Made by a program: the position numbers and the translations under genes. 52,323 nucleotides of DNA from a bacterium (GTDB lineage: Bacteria; Verrucomicrobiota; Verrucomicrobiia; Verrucomicrobiales; Akkermansiaceae): the NCBI GenBank assembly GCA_018222765.1, contig JAAEZT010000027.1, forward strand, positions 1 through 52,323. Reading direction: 5' to 3'. Below the pieces are notes generated by a model. The model did not search any database. It saw only the letters and a list, made by a program, of their open reading frames with translations, and was not told where the DNA came from. Of the stretch, positions 17,853 through 25,756 are shown one piece after another (within the stretch, counting starts at the first letter, position 1; each line of letters opens with the position of its first letter).

Positions 17853-20035
17853 TGGAGGAAAAAGTCCTATTCAAATCTCCACCGCGCCTTTTGCTGGGAG
17901 TTGCCTTTCTTTTTTGGGGGGCAATGCTGGATCAACCATTAGCTGCTTTGATCGCGGCGATCGCGGCTGAGTCGCGTCATTGGACTAAGGTCCGGTGGAA
18001 CTTCGGAGAGAAAGGCTTCGCGAGATCGTGGCAGTTGTGCATGTTAATTTTGATCGTGGTTGCAGTGGGATTTTTGCAGAGCGAGGACCGGACGGCTGAG
18101 GGGTCGTTGTTTCTGTTGTCCTGGTTACCATTCATCCTGATGCCGATGGGCTTGGCTCAACAGTATTCCTCTGACCGGGGTGTTCCCCTGACAACGTTTT
18201 CCTATTTCGCGAGGCGGAAGTTGGCTGCGGATCGCAAGGCGGGTCGTCCGGCTTATTTGAAATGGTTTCAGTTTGGCTACTGTTGGTTCGGGATCATTCT
18301 GTTTACCGCTGGCTTGGGAATCGGAAAATTAGAGCTGGAACGCTATTATTTTGGAGTGTGTGTTTTGGTGGGAGTGGCTTTGTTTCATTTGCGAGGTAGC
18401 CGCAAGCGTCCGGCTGCCTGGGCGATGGCTTTTATGATGGCGGTTGTCATGGCGGGAGGGATGACGGAGGGAGTCTATGTGCTCTACAAATATGTGGTGA
18501 AGAACGCTTCGCTGACAAGTAACGAAGGTGAATCCCAGCGGGATACTGAAACGAAGATCGGAGATATTGCAGATCTTCAGTTGAGCCCGAAAATTGAGTG
18601 GCGATTTTTTCAAGACGAGGGGAAGCAACCCGGCTTGTTAAGACTGGCTGCTTATAACAAACCGGTAGGCAGCAAAAGGTGGACGGGAAGGGGGCGTTCG
18701 CCAAAGTTTATCGAATCGAAGACCGTGACGGAAGAGCGTGATCGAGGTGGAGCGTTTTTGAAGATGTTTCAGAATGACGACGGCGATTACAGCTATCGGG
18801 AAGAGGATTTGAAGTCTGGGAGTTTTGGAAGCCGGGGAAGAGTGATTGGCTTGGTTGACGATCAGAGTTTAATTCCCTCACCGATTAATGCCCGCCGGAT
18901 TCATAAACCGAAAGCAGAGGGGATGGAGTATAGCGTTCTCGGTGCGACCCGGGTATTCGATCCGAATCACGGCGCGATGGAACTGGTTTTTGAATTTGAG
19001 AATGGAACTGGGGCGATTGAAGACGATCCTTCCTTGTATGATTTGCAATTACCGTTGGACGAAAGAAAGGGACTTACGAGATTCTGGAAATTTAGAGGAG
19101 TGTCTCTCGTGGAATGGCAGCGGGATGAGAGAAGGAGTCCGGTGATCTCGGTTGCCCACCGTGGAAGCTTGGCCGAGCAAAAAGAGTTGCTTACTCTGCT
19201 CGCCGGAGTTTTTGCGAGTAACCCGTTTGCATACGATCTGAAATTGGAAAATGATGAAAAGAGAGCTCCGATCACTTATTTCTTGGAAAACTCGCATGAG
19301 GGCCACTGCGAGTATTATGCCAGTGCGTCGGTGATGCTTTTGCGGAGGGCGGGAATTCCCGCACGCTATGTGGTGGGCTATGCCGTAGAGGAAGAGGGAG
19401 ACGAAGAAGGTGAATGGATTTTGAGAGGGAAGCATGCCCATGCCTGGGCCCAGGCATACATTGGCGGAAAATGGAAAAACGAAGGAACCGAGGAAAGCCC
19501 GGTGTGGCGCTGTCGTGGTGGTGAATGGGTGACGGTAGACAATACCCCCACCAGTTGGCTGAGCGAAGGAGGAAGCACCGATGGTTGGCTGCAGAAGATT
19601 AAAGACTGGGGGCAGATTGCCCGTCAGGATATTATCCTTTGGTTTTCACAACCTCTGATATCAGTGGTCACCAAGATATTCTTCAGCTTCTTGTTTGTCC
19701 TTTTGATTGTGTTCCTGATCTACCGGCTCGCCGTGACTCGACGCAATTCGGAATTGGCCGAAAAGGGAAGCTGGGAGAGCGAATGTCGTAGAGTGAATGC
19801 CCTAAAAGATTTTGAATGTTGGTTGGGGAAGAGAGTGGGAAGACGTCCCCGGGGAACTCCGATGGCGCTCTGGCTGGCGGAACATTTGGGTGAGGAAGCC
19901 GGAACGTTGATCGCGAGCTACCAGCGATTAATTTTTGATCCCCGTGAACGTAAAAAAGCGGAGGATGAGCGACTGCCGCCCCAAATCATGCTCGAGGTGA
20001 AGAGGTTGAAGCGGGTTGTGAGGTCCCGGAGTTGA
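17852..20035 (+). CDS. TgpA-like membrane transglutaminase-domain protein
   Basis: About 727 residues from the ATG at 17852, which overlaps the DUF58 stop by one base; the open frame extends a little further upstream to 17804. The N-terminal third has about five to six membrane segments. A periplasmic transglutaminase-like domain follows, with the Cys-His-Asp triad in GHCEYYASA (Cys near 484), KHAHAWAQAYI (His near 528) and VDNTPTSW (Asp near 561). A further membrane helix (FFSFLFVLLIVFLIYRL) and a cytoplasmic tail end the protein. This is the TgpA/DUF3488-type layout. The substrate is unknown; these proteins act at the membrane, typically in concert with DUF58 and MoxR proteins. Confidence 0.9.
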   Translation: MEEKVLFKSPPRLLLGVAFLFWGAMLDQPLAALIAAIAAESRHWTKVRWNFGEKGFARSWQLCMLILIVVAVGFLQSEDRTAEGSLFLLSWLPFILMPMGLAQQYSSDRGVPLTTFSYFARRKLAADRKAGRPAYLKWFQFGYCWFGIILFTAGLGIGKLELERYYFGVCVLVGVALFHLRGSRKRPAAWAMAFMMAVVMAGGMTEGVYVLYKYVVKNASLTSNEGESQRDTETKIGDIADLQLSPKIEWRFFQDEGKQPGLLRLAAYNKPVGSKRWTGRGRSPKFIESKTVTEERDRGGAFLKMFQNDDGDYSYREEDLKSGSFGSRGRVIGLVDDQSLIPSPINARRIHKPKAEGMEYSVLGATRVFDPNHGAMELVFEFENGTGAIEDDPSLYDLQLPLDERKGLTRFWKFRGVSLVEWQRDERRSPVISVAHRGSLAEQKELLTLLAGVFASNPFAYDLKLENDEKRAPITYFLENSHEGHCEYYASASVMLLRRAGIPARYVVGYAVEEEGDEEGEWILRGKHAHAWAQAYIGGKWKNEGTEESPVWRCRGGEWVTVDNTPTSWLSEGGSTDGWLQKIKDWGQIARQDIILWFSQPLISVVTKIFFSFLFVLLIVFLIYRLAVTRRNSELAEKGSWESECRRVNALKDFECWLGKRVGRRPRGTPMALWLAEHLGEEAGTLIASYQRLIFDPRERKKAEDERLPPQIMLEVKRLKRVVRSRS

Positions 20036-20040
20036 GTGCC

Positions 20041-20077
20041 AAAAAAGCCCCGTAAGATGGAGCTCACGAGGCTTTTT
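20041..20077. terminator. Bidirectional intrinsic terminator
   Basis: AAAAAGCC / GGCTTTTT stem with additional CGT/ACG pairing sits between the convergent transglutaminase and DUF5069 genes. A runs on one side and T runs on the other let it work in both directions. Confidence 0.8.
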
Positions 20078-20101
20078 GAAATGGTGAACTCCGAAAGGAA
20101 T

Positions 20102-20545
20102 TTAGCCCTGAATCTGCTGTGCGTAGAAATCCTGCCAGTCCTCGAGGTTGTTGAGGTTTACGGCGTCGAGGATTGCTCCGTTATCAGCGATTCCGACGGC
20201 CTTGAGGATCGCTCCGCGGGTATCGTCGGTGTGGTTGTAACCAACGACGGCATCGTTGTGTTTTTCGACAGCCGCGTCGTCGAGCGCGCCGCCTTTTTGG
20301 TCGAGGATCCACTGCTCAAGCTGGGTGTAGGAAGGCTTGCTGGCCTTGATGTAGTCGAGGAAGGTCTCGCGGTTGATACCGAGGGCGTCGAGAGTCATCT
20401 GGTCGAAGCCGGCACCTGATGCTGGGTAATCGCTGTGAAGTTTTCCGACTGCGCCGAGAGAAGCTTTTTGCCAGAGGCGTGGAAGGTGAAGGACGCCGAG
20501 TGGACCGGCGATGCCGGAGGTGATTGTAGGAATGATATCGCTCAT
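20102..20545 (-). CDS. DUF5069 family protein
   Basis: 147 residues. The N-terminus GIAGPLGVLHLPRLWQKA is characteristic of the DUF5069 family, small soluble proteins frequent in Verrucomicrobia. No signal peptide, membrane segment or catalytic motif is visible; the remainder is acidic and helical. The function is unknown. It stands alone, convergent with the transglutaminase gene across a shared terminator and divergent from the helicase gene. The leader before its ATG is A-rich without a clear Shine-Dalgarno sequence. Confidence 0.8.
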   Translation of the reverse strand: MSDIIPTITSGIAGPLGVLHLPRLWQKASLGAVGKLHSDYPASGAGFDQMTLDALGINRETFLDYIKASKPSYTQLEQWILDQKGGALDDAAVEKHNDAVVGYNHTDDTRGAILKAVGIADNGAILDAVNLNNLEDWQDFYAQQIQG

Positions 20546-20734
20546 TTCTTAGTTTTTGTGTTTTCTGTTTTTGAGAAGCCAAATGGTATGGCATGTTGCC
20601 GAACAGTGTTAGCCCCGTAGTTTGACCATGGCAAATATTTAGTGTTCAGGATTCCGGAAAGGTAAGGAAATTTGAGTCAGCGGATGGAGACTCTTGCGTT
20701 TTTCGGGTAGACGGAGTTTGCTATCCCTAACTAG

Positions 20735-22729
20735 ATGGCAGAAGGATTTTCGATTAGTTCGCTTAACAAGGCTCAGCGCGAGGCGGTGATGAGTCTTGGG
20801 GGCCCAGTGTTGATTTTGGCTGGTGCGGGGACGGGCAAGACCCGGACCGTGACTTGCCGGATGTCGGCGCTTTTGGAGAACGGAGTGGCGGCGGAGAATT
20901 TGTTGGCGGTGACCTTCACAAATAAATCGGCAGCCGAGATGGCTGAACGAGTGGTGGGGATGGTTGGAAAAATTAAGGGTAAGGCCCTGACGGTGTGTAC
21001 TTTTCATTCCCTGTGCCTGAGAATTCTCAAGCGGGACATTGAGGCAGTGGGTTATAAGAAAAAATTTGCGCTCATGGCTGGAGGCGATCAGACGGGTTTG
21101 ATTCGTCAGTTGATTGTTCGAAAAGGCGGAGCGAAGATTAATTTGAAGCCGATGGAGGTCCTTGCTGAGATCTCGAAGGCCAAAAATGCCGAGAGGGATT
21201 TGGATACGATTCAGGACGATCTGATTGCGGCGATTGCAGTGGCCTATCAAAACGAACTCAGAGCGCAAAATGCCATCGATTTTGATGATCTGCTTCTGTT
21301 GGGCGAGCGAGTTTTGCGGGAACATGCAGATATTCGGGAATATTGGCGAAATCGATTTCGATACGTCACGGTGGACGAATTTCAGGACACCAACGGCCTG
21401 CAGATGAGATTGATTCAGCAGTTGGTGGGAGAGCCATACAATATCTGTGTGGTTGGTGATGACGATCAATCGATCTATGGTTGGCGGGGCGCCGAGGTAG
21501 CGAACATCTTGCAGTTTGAGCGGTATTTCCCCAATCCGAAGATCATTCGTCTGGAGGAGAATTATCGGAGTTCGCAGGCTGTTCTGGAGGTGGCGAACAG
21601 TTTGATTCGTCACAATGTGGGACGTCGGGAGAAGCAACTTCGGCATACCATTCCAGGTGGCGATCTTGTGAGGTTGGTTTCGATGCCGGGTGATAAGGAA
21701 GAAGCTGAGTGGATTGTTTCAGAGGTTGTGACTCAGCGTGAGGAGGGAAAGGTGTTGGAAGATTTTGCCATTCTTTTTCGGACCAATGGTCAGGCCCGGA
21801 TTGTTGAGGAAACCTTGCGGGAGGCCAAGATTCCCTACCGTATGATAGGGGCGCAGAGCTTCTTTGATCGTAAGGAAGTGCGAGACGTCTTAAGCTACGC
21901 GCAGATTCTCGCAAATCCGGAATTGGATGTAGCCTTACTGAGAGTCTTGAACACGCCACCGAGGGGGATTGGCAATACGACTTCGATGGCGGCTTTGGAT
22001 TGGAGTCGAGAGAAAGACCAAAGTGTTTGGAAGACGCTCATGGACGATGAGTTTACTGACCAGTTATCCACTAAGGTGAGGAATTCCATTGGGTCTTTCG
22101 TTAATCAGGTCGTATCCGGACAGCAGCGGATTGTCGATGGAGACAACGCCGGAGTGGTGATCGACCAGTGGTTACGGGAAATGGATTTTGTGGATTGGCT
22201 GATGCGACAGTGCAAAAGCGATAAAGAAAAGGACGCGCGGCGAGAAGCAATCAGTTATGCGACCGGAGCGATTGTCGAAGCGGTGAAGAAAGGGGCTACG
22301 CTCGATGATTTTTTGGCACAAACAGCTTTGGATGCGGAGAAGGACGATGACGATTTGGATAAGAAAAGTGGGGTAACCTTAATTACCTTGCATGCGGCCA
22401 AGGGGCTGGAATATCCGGTAGTTTATTTGGTGGGCTTAGAGGAAGGGATTCTTCCTCATAAACGGAGTATTGAGGAAGGAACTCGCGACGAGGAACGGCG
22501 CCTGCTCTATGTGGGCATCACCAGAGCAATGGAGCGTCTGACGATGACCTATTGTGCCACCCGGGTGAAGTGGGGAAATCAAGAGGCCTGTGATCGGAGT
22601 AGCTTTATCCAGGAATTGAATCCCGATTGGATTCAGGAAGAGGACTACGACGATATCATGGGAGCGGAGGCTTCCGACGAAGAGCTTCGCGGATTCTTTA
22701 GTGGGGTGTCTACGATGCTTGAGGAATAG
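20735..22729 (+). CDS. UvrD/Rep/PcrA-type ATP-dependent DNA helicase
   Basis: 664 residues, close to Rep in length. SF1A helicase motifs are complete: Q motif and Walker A GAGTGKT (residues 30-36), TFTNKSAAEMAERV (Ia), VDEFQDTN (II), GDDDQSIYGWRGAE (III), LEENYRSSQ (IV), TLHAAKGLEYPVVYLVGLEEG (V) and ERRLLYVGITRAMERL (VI). It unwinds DNA 3' to 5' in repair, replication restart or both. The acidic tail lacks the long C-terminal extension of typical PcrA/UvrD, so Rep-like is slightly favoured; motif inspection cannot separate the subfamilies. It is monocistronic, ending in a terminator. Confidence 0.95.
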   Translation: MAEGFSISSLNKAQREAVMSLGGPVLILAGAGTGKTRTVTCRMSALLENGVAAENLLAVTFTNKSAAEMAERVVGMVGKIKGKALTVCTFHSLCLRILKRDIEAVGYKKKFALMAGGDQTGLIRQLIVRKGGAKINLKPMEVLAEISKAKNAERDLDTIQDDLIAAIAVAYQNELRAQNAIDFDDLLLLGERVLREHADIREYWRNRFRYVTVDEFQDTNGLQMRLIQQLVGEPYNICVVGDDDQSIYGWRGAEVANILQFERYFPNPKIIRLEENYRSSQAVLEVANSLIRHNVGRREKQLRHTIPGGDLVRLVSMPGDKEEAEWIVSEVVTQREEGKVLEDFAILFRTNGQARIVEETLREAKIPYRMIGAQSFFDRKEVRDVLSYAQILANPELDVALLRVLNTPPRGIGNTTSMAALDWSREKDQSVWKTLMDDEFTDQLSTKVRNSIGSFVNQVVSGQQRIVDGDNAGVVIDQWLREMDFVDWLMRQCKSDKEKDARREAISYATGAIVEAVKKGATLDDFLAQTALDAEKDDDDLDKKSGVTLITLHAAKGLEYPVVYLVGLEEGILPHKRSIEEGTRDEERRLLYVGITRAMERLTMTYCATRVKWGNQEACDRSSFIQELNPDWIQEEDYDDIMGAEASDEELRGFFSGVSTMLEE

Positions 22730-22736
22730 GGCACAA

Positions 22737-22768
22737 AAAAACCTCCCGTCCGAAGAGAGAGGTTTTGA
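22737..22768. terminator. Bidirectional intrinsic terminator
   Basis: AAAACCTC / GAGGTTTT inverted repeat with a 13-base loop lies just past the helicase stop and just past the PEP-CTERM gene stop on the other strand. It serves the two convergent units. Confidence 0.8.
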
Positions 22769-22786
22769 AGAGTGGTTTGCAGCAAT

Positions 22787-23386
22787 CTATTTCCTGCGAC
22801 GCTTACCAGTCAATAATGCAAGGCCAAGAAGTGCAGTCAGCGAGGTGCTTGGTTCAGGTATTGCAATGGATGTTTGGAATGGAGTTCCCGCATTCTCCCA
22901 AACGGGATTCGTTGCGCCAAAGTTCGGGACAAGATTCAATTCGCTAGGAGTTGGTGGTGGATTTGCGGTCGAGAATGAAAACTGCCATTCATCATCTGTA
23001 ACGGTATTGAAAAAGCTCGCAGCGGCGCTTGTCGAGGCATCGAAAATCCGAAGTCCAAATTGAAGTGTTTGAGAACTGGTTCCTGGTAAGTCGATCGAGT
23101 CATCAAGAGTTACCTGATCAGTGAATTTTCCGTCTGCGCCTACGGCGAAAGAGACACTTTCGACTGCAACAAAACTATCAAATGAATCTCCGTTATTCAC
23201 GGGGGCACCTGCGAGTTCGAAGTAGCCCAGTTGGACAAGATCACCACTAGACAGATTTGAACCTGTGCTATCAAGAAATGGATTGGTAAGATTGAATGCG
23301 TTATTATTGTTAGACATTACAATCGTGAGCGTTGCAGCCGGTGCAGTAGCAGCGGTGACTAAAAGAAGTGCGAGTGTGTATTTCAT
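22787..23386 (-). CDS. PEP-CTERM sorted secreted protein
   Basis: 199 residues from the ATG at 23386, chosen because it starts the signal peptide MKYTLALLLVTAATAPAAA-like segment; the frame opens earlier at 23437 inside the upstream gene. The C-terminus has IPEPST, a hydrophobic helix and a GKRRRK tail, the PEP-CTERM sorting signal processed by exosortase. The mature part is a beta-rich unknown domain. It begins 22 bases after the TIGR02597 gene, so they are probably co-expressed. The exosortase gene is not in the window. Confidence 0.85.
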   Translation of the reverse strand: MKYTLALLLVTAATAPAATLTIVMSNNNNAFNLTNPFLDSTGSNLSSGDLVQLGYFELAGAPVNNGDSFDSFVAVESVSFAVGADGKFTDQVTLDDSIDLPGTSSQTLQFGLRIFDASTSAAASFFNTVTDDEWQFSFSTANPPPTPSELNLVPNFGATNPVWENAGTPFQTSIAIPEPSTSLTALLGLALLTGKRRRK

Positions 23387-23408
23387 TTTGGTAGGAAAGG
23401 TTATTAAA

Positions 23409-24419
23409 TTATTCAACGGTGTAGGGGAGAGGGACATTCAAGGGCGAGGCGGATTCGGTGCCGACTGAAGCTCTGGTGAGGAATAAGGCACTATTTGCCG
23501 GAACAACTAAATCGTTAGCTGAATTTCCAACGTTAGGCCCTGAAAAGTAAGCCCAGTTGCTCCCAAATGCCGCAAGTGTTATCCACTGCGTGCCGTCCCA
23601 AAAATATGCTCGGTCGTTGGTAGACCATCCAGGAATGTCGTGGATGTTTAAATCCTGAAGTCTCATTCCTGTCGGGTCAATGGTCGGCGTGTCACCGATT
23701 GGAAATCGAGTGGAAACAAAATATGATGAAGCTCCAGCCACGGTGGAAGCCTGAGGAGCGGATGGGACCTCACCAAACAGGGTGAGTTCTGCAGCGGTCA
23801 ATTCAGCTCTTTGAACAAAAATACCCTCTTCTGGAAAGATTACTGCGTCAGTTGCCGAATTTCCTAAATTAGGACCTGAAAAGTATGCCCAATTGCCACC
23901 AAAAGTGGCAAGGGTGACCCAAGCTCCGTCTTCCCAGATGAAAACACGGTCACTCGAAGTGAAAGGTGTCGCGGTTGTCCCTAGAATTGATCCCACGGTG
24001 TTCGCTTTGCGAATCGTCACGGTGGTTGACGCTGGAAAGCGAGTAGCGCTGAGAAGGTCGAATGTTGTTGAGAGGGTAAGCGTGTCGGCTGTGTGGGAAG
24101 CGATGAGGAAAGCTTCCTCAGAACCGCTGGTGTTGGTTAGGTAGGCGAGATAAGGGACTCCGGTCCACTGATTCGCGGTCCAAGTGGCTCCAGTTACAGT
24201 GATAGCTTGCTCGTTAGAAGCAAAGTTGGCCACAACAGTTGCGCCGCTTGAGTGCTCTAGGCCGTTGAGTAAAGTGGCAGAAATCGCGGTGAGAGTTGGT
24301 CCTCCTGCAGTTCCTGCAGCAATGGGGACCTTGGTATATCCCTCAGGGGTCGTGAACACTGCTTGCCCCAGAAGTGGGAGGCATAGCGAGAGGGTAAGAA
24401 GAGGCGAGATGAAATTCAT
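23409..24419 (-). CDS. TIGR02597 family secreted protein
   Basis: About 336 residues from the ATG at 24419, which begins the signal peptide MNFISPLLTLSLCLPLLGQA; a start seven codons upstream is possible. The mature N-terminus FTTPEGYTKVPIAAGT is typical of TIGR02597, found mainly in Verrucomicrobia and some PEP-CTERM-encoding bacteria. Two internal repeats stand out: DRVFIWEDGAWVTLATFGGN and DRAYFWDGTQWITLAAFGSN, each followed by WAYFSGPN and G-N-S-A. They suggest a duplicated beta domain. No enzyme motif was seen. Extracellular or cell-surface location is inferred. Confidence 0.8.
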   Translation of the reverse strand: MNFISPLLTLSLCLPLLGQAVFTTPEGYTKVPIAAGTAGGPTLTAISATLLNGLEHSSGATVVANFASNEQAITVTGATWTANQWTGVPYLAYLTNTSGSEEAFLIASHTADTLTLSTTFDLLSATRFPASTTVTIRKANTVGSILGTTATPFTSSDRVFIWEDGAWVTLATFGGNWAYFSGPNLGNSATDAVIFPEEGIFVQRAELTAAELTLFGEVPSAPQASTVAGASSYFVSTRFPIGDTPTIDPTGMRLQDLNIHDIPGWSTNDRAYFWDGTQWITLAAFGSNWAYFSGPNVGNSANDLVVPANSALFLTRASVGTESASPLNVPLPYTVE

Positions 24420-24776
24420 AAACTTTGTGTTTGTTAACACTGAGTGCTAAGTCATGTGAAATCAACGCGAAAATGCTTAAATGTGTAAATTTTTTTGGAT
24501 GCTGGAGTTGTTGAGGTTCTTGGGTGAATTTCGATGGATTGGGTCGTTGAAAGGCGGGGTTGATTCGCGGTAGAGGGTGTTGGCGGCTGTTTTAAAATTG
24601 GTCCACAGGGAAATTTTCTTATTTTTTGGATAGAGTTTACCGGCAAGAGGTAATACTAAACATGATAAAACGATAAAGTTGATGATAGGTGGTGAATTTT
24701 TTGAGGGAAGAAGGGGGATGAGCCAGGAGAGGCTCGTTCGGAGACGTCTCTTGGGTTCTTTCGATGGGATCAGGGG
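24420..24776. other. AT-rich intergenic region between divergent TIGR02597 and Fe-S carrier genes
   Basis: Should contain promoters for both directions, but no convincing -35/-10 pair was fixed. A 25-codon plus-strand frame at 24718-24795 (ATG after a purine-rich GAAGAAGGGGG) begins here and overlaps the first codons of the carrier frame. It is basic (LVRRRLL) and may be chance or a leader peptide. Confidence 0.35.
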
Positions 24777-25169
24777 TTGCAGGGAGCTGAAGTAGAGATA
24801 GGATTTCGCACCTTGAAAGCAGGATACACAGTTGGAAACGAAAAGTTGGTCAAAGTCCTTGATGGGGCTTCGGATCATCTTTTGGCGCTCTGGAGAAAGC
24901 AGGGAAAAGATGGTGGGGCTCTGAGAATTGCGGTGGTTGGGGGCGGTTGTAGTGGTTTGCAATATCAAATGGATCTGGTCGATGGTCCCCGGGATCGAGA
25001 TATCATGGTGGATAGCAATGGGGTTAGGGTTGTTGTTGACCCTAAAAGCGCTTTGTTTGTGAGTGGCAGCGAGTTGGATTACTCGGATGACCTTCAGCAA
25101 GGAGGATTCAAAGTCAGCAATCCCAATGCGGTGGTGACTTGTTCTTGTGGAGAAAGTTTCGCGGCGTGA
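24777..25169 (+). CDS. A-type iron-sulfur carrier protein (IscA/ErpA/HesB family)
   Basis: Up to 130 residues. The C-terminal two thirds match the IscA fold: LRIAVVGGGCSGLQYQMDLV, GVRVVVDPKSALF and the end CSCGESF give the three conserved cysteines (GCSG and CxCGxSF) that bind iron or a [Fe-S] cluster. The start is uncertain and no ATG is available. TTG codons at 24777, 24813 (AGGA nine bases before) and 24846 (GGA nine bases before) are all in frame; the last best fits the family length. It overlaps the next gene by four bases (GTGA). With HscB and HscA downstream it probably delivers clusters to apoproteins. Confidence 0.88.
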   Translation: MQGAEVEIGFRTLKAGYTVGNEKLVKVLDGASDHLLALWRKQGKDGGALRIAVVGGGCSGLQYQMDLVDGPRDRDIMVDSNGVRVVVDPKSALFVSGSELDYSDDLQQGGFKVSNPNAVVTCSCGESFAA

Positions 25170-25738
25170 ATGATCCTTTCGAGATTCTGGAGTTGCCGCA
25201 TGGGTTGGCAATCTCTTCGGAGAAGATCGATGAGGCCTATCGAGATGCCAGCCGTCGACTCCATCCTGACAGCGGAGGTGAAGAGGACGATTTTCAGGAG
25301 ATGGCTGAAGCGGCAGAGCTCCTGAAGAGCCCGTCGAGGAGGTTGCGATGGGCTATTGAGTCGACCGAGTCAGTCTGGGACAGTCGGGGGAGCGTGCCGA
25401 GGTCGGTGATGGACTTGTTTTTGCCGGTGGCGGAGGTCATCCAGGAGGTTGATCAGTTCGAGTTGGAGAGGGGAAATGCAAAGAGCGCTTTGGGCCGGGC
25501 GGTATTGGATGCAAGGGTGCCGGAATTAAAGCGCGAGTTGGAGGATGTCTTGCAGAGGGTCTCTGATGAGGAAGCTGGTTTGCTTGAGGCCTTTGAAGAC
25601 TTTGATCGAAGAGGTTGGTTGGAAGTAGCAGAGCAAATGGGAGAAGTGGCACGGGGCTTGTCTTTTTTGGAGAAATGGCAGAGAGAGATTCGAGCTGCGA
25701 CGGGAAAATTGTTCCAAGCCTTGCTCGGAGGGCTTTAA
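25166..25738 (+). CDS. hscB: J-domain co-chaperone HscB
   Basis: 190 residues from a GTG at 25166 that overlaps the carrier stop as GTGA; this start gives MNDPFEILELP, the usual J-domain opening. The J domain has the invariant HPD at residues 33-35 (RRLHPDSGG). A helical C-terminal domain (about residues 70-190) corresponds to the HscB substrate-binding domain that holds IscU. Family knowledge: HscB stimulates the HscA ATPase during Fe-S cluster transfer. Sequence similarity outside the J domain is loose, so the assignment leans on the IscA and HscA neighbours. It ends 18 bases before hscA. Confidence 0.85.
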   Translation: MNDPFEILELPHGLAISSEKIDEAYRDASRRLHPDSGGEEDDFQEMAEAAELLKSPSRRLRWAIESTESVWDSRGSVPRSVMDLFLPVAEVIQEVDQFELERGNAKSALGRAVLDARVPELKRELEDVLQRVSDEEAGLLEAFEDFDRRGWLEVAEQMGEVARGLSFLEKWQREIRAATGKLFQALLGGL

Positions 25739-25756
25739 TGACTATATCAATCCGTA

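Noticed and set aside
20639-21646. Minus-strand frame of 335 codons
   Set aside because: Opposite the helicase motifs Walker A to III; composition rich in His, Asn, Ser and no family features.
24477-25211. Minus-strand frame of 244 codons
   Set aside because: Lies opposite the Fe-S carrier gene and intergenic DNA; Ser/Pro/Asn-rich composition without any domain.
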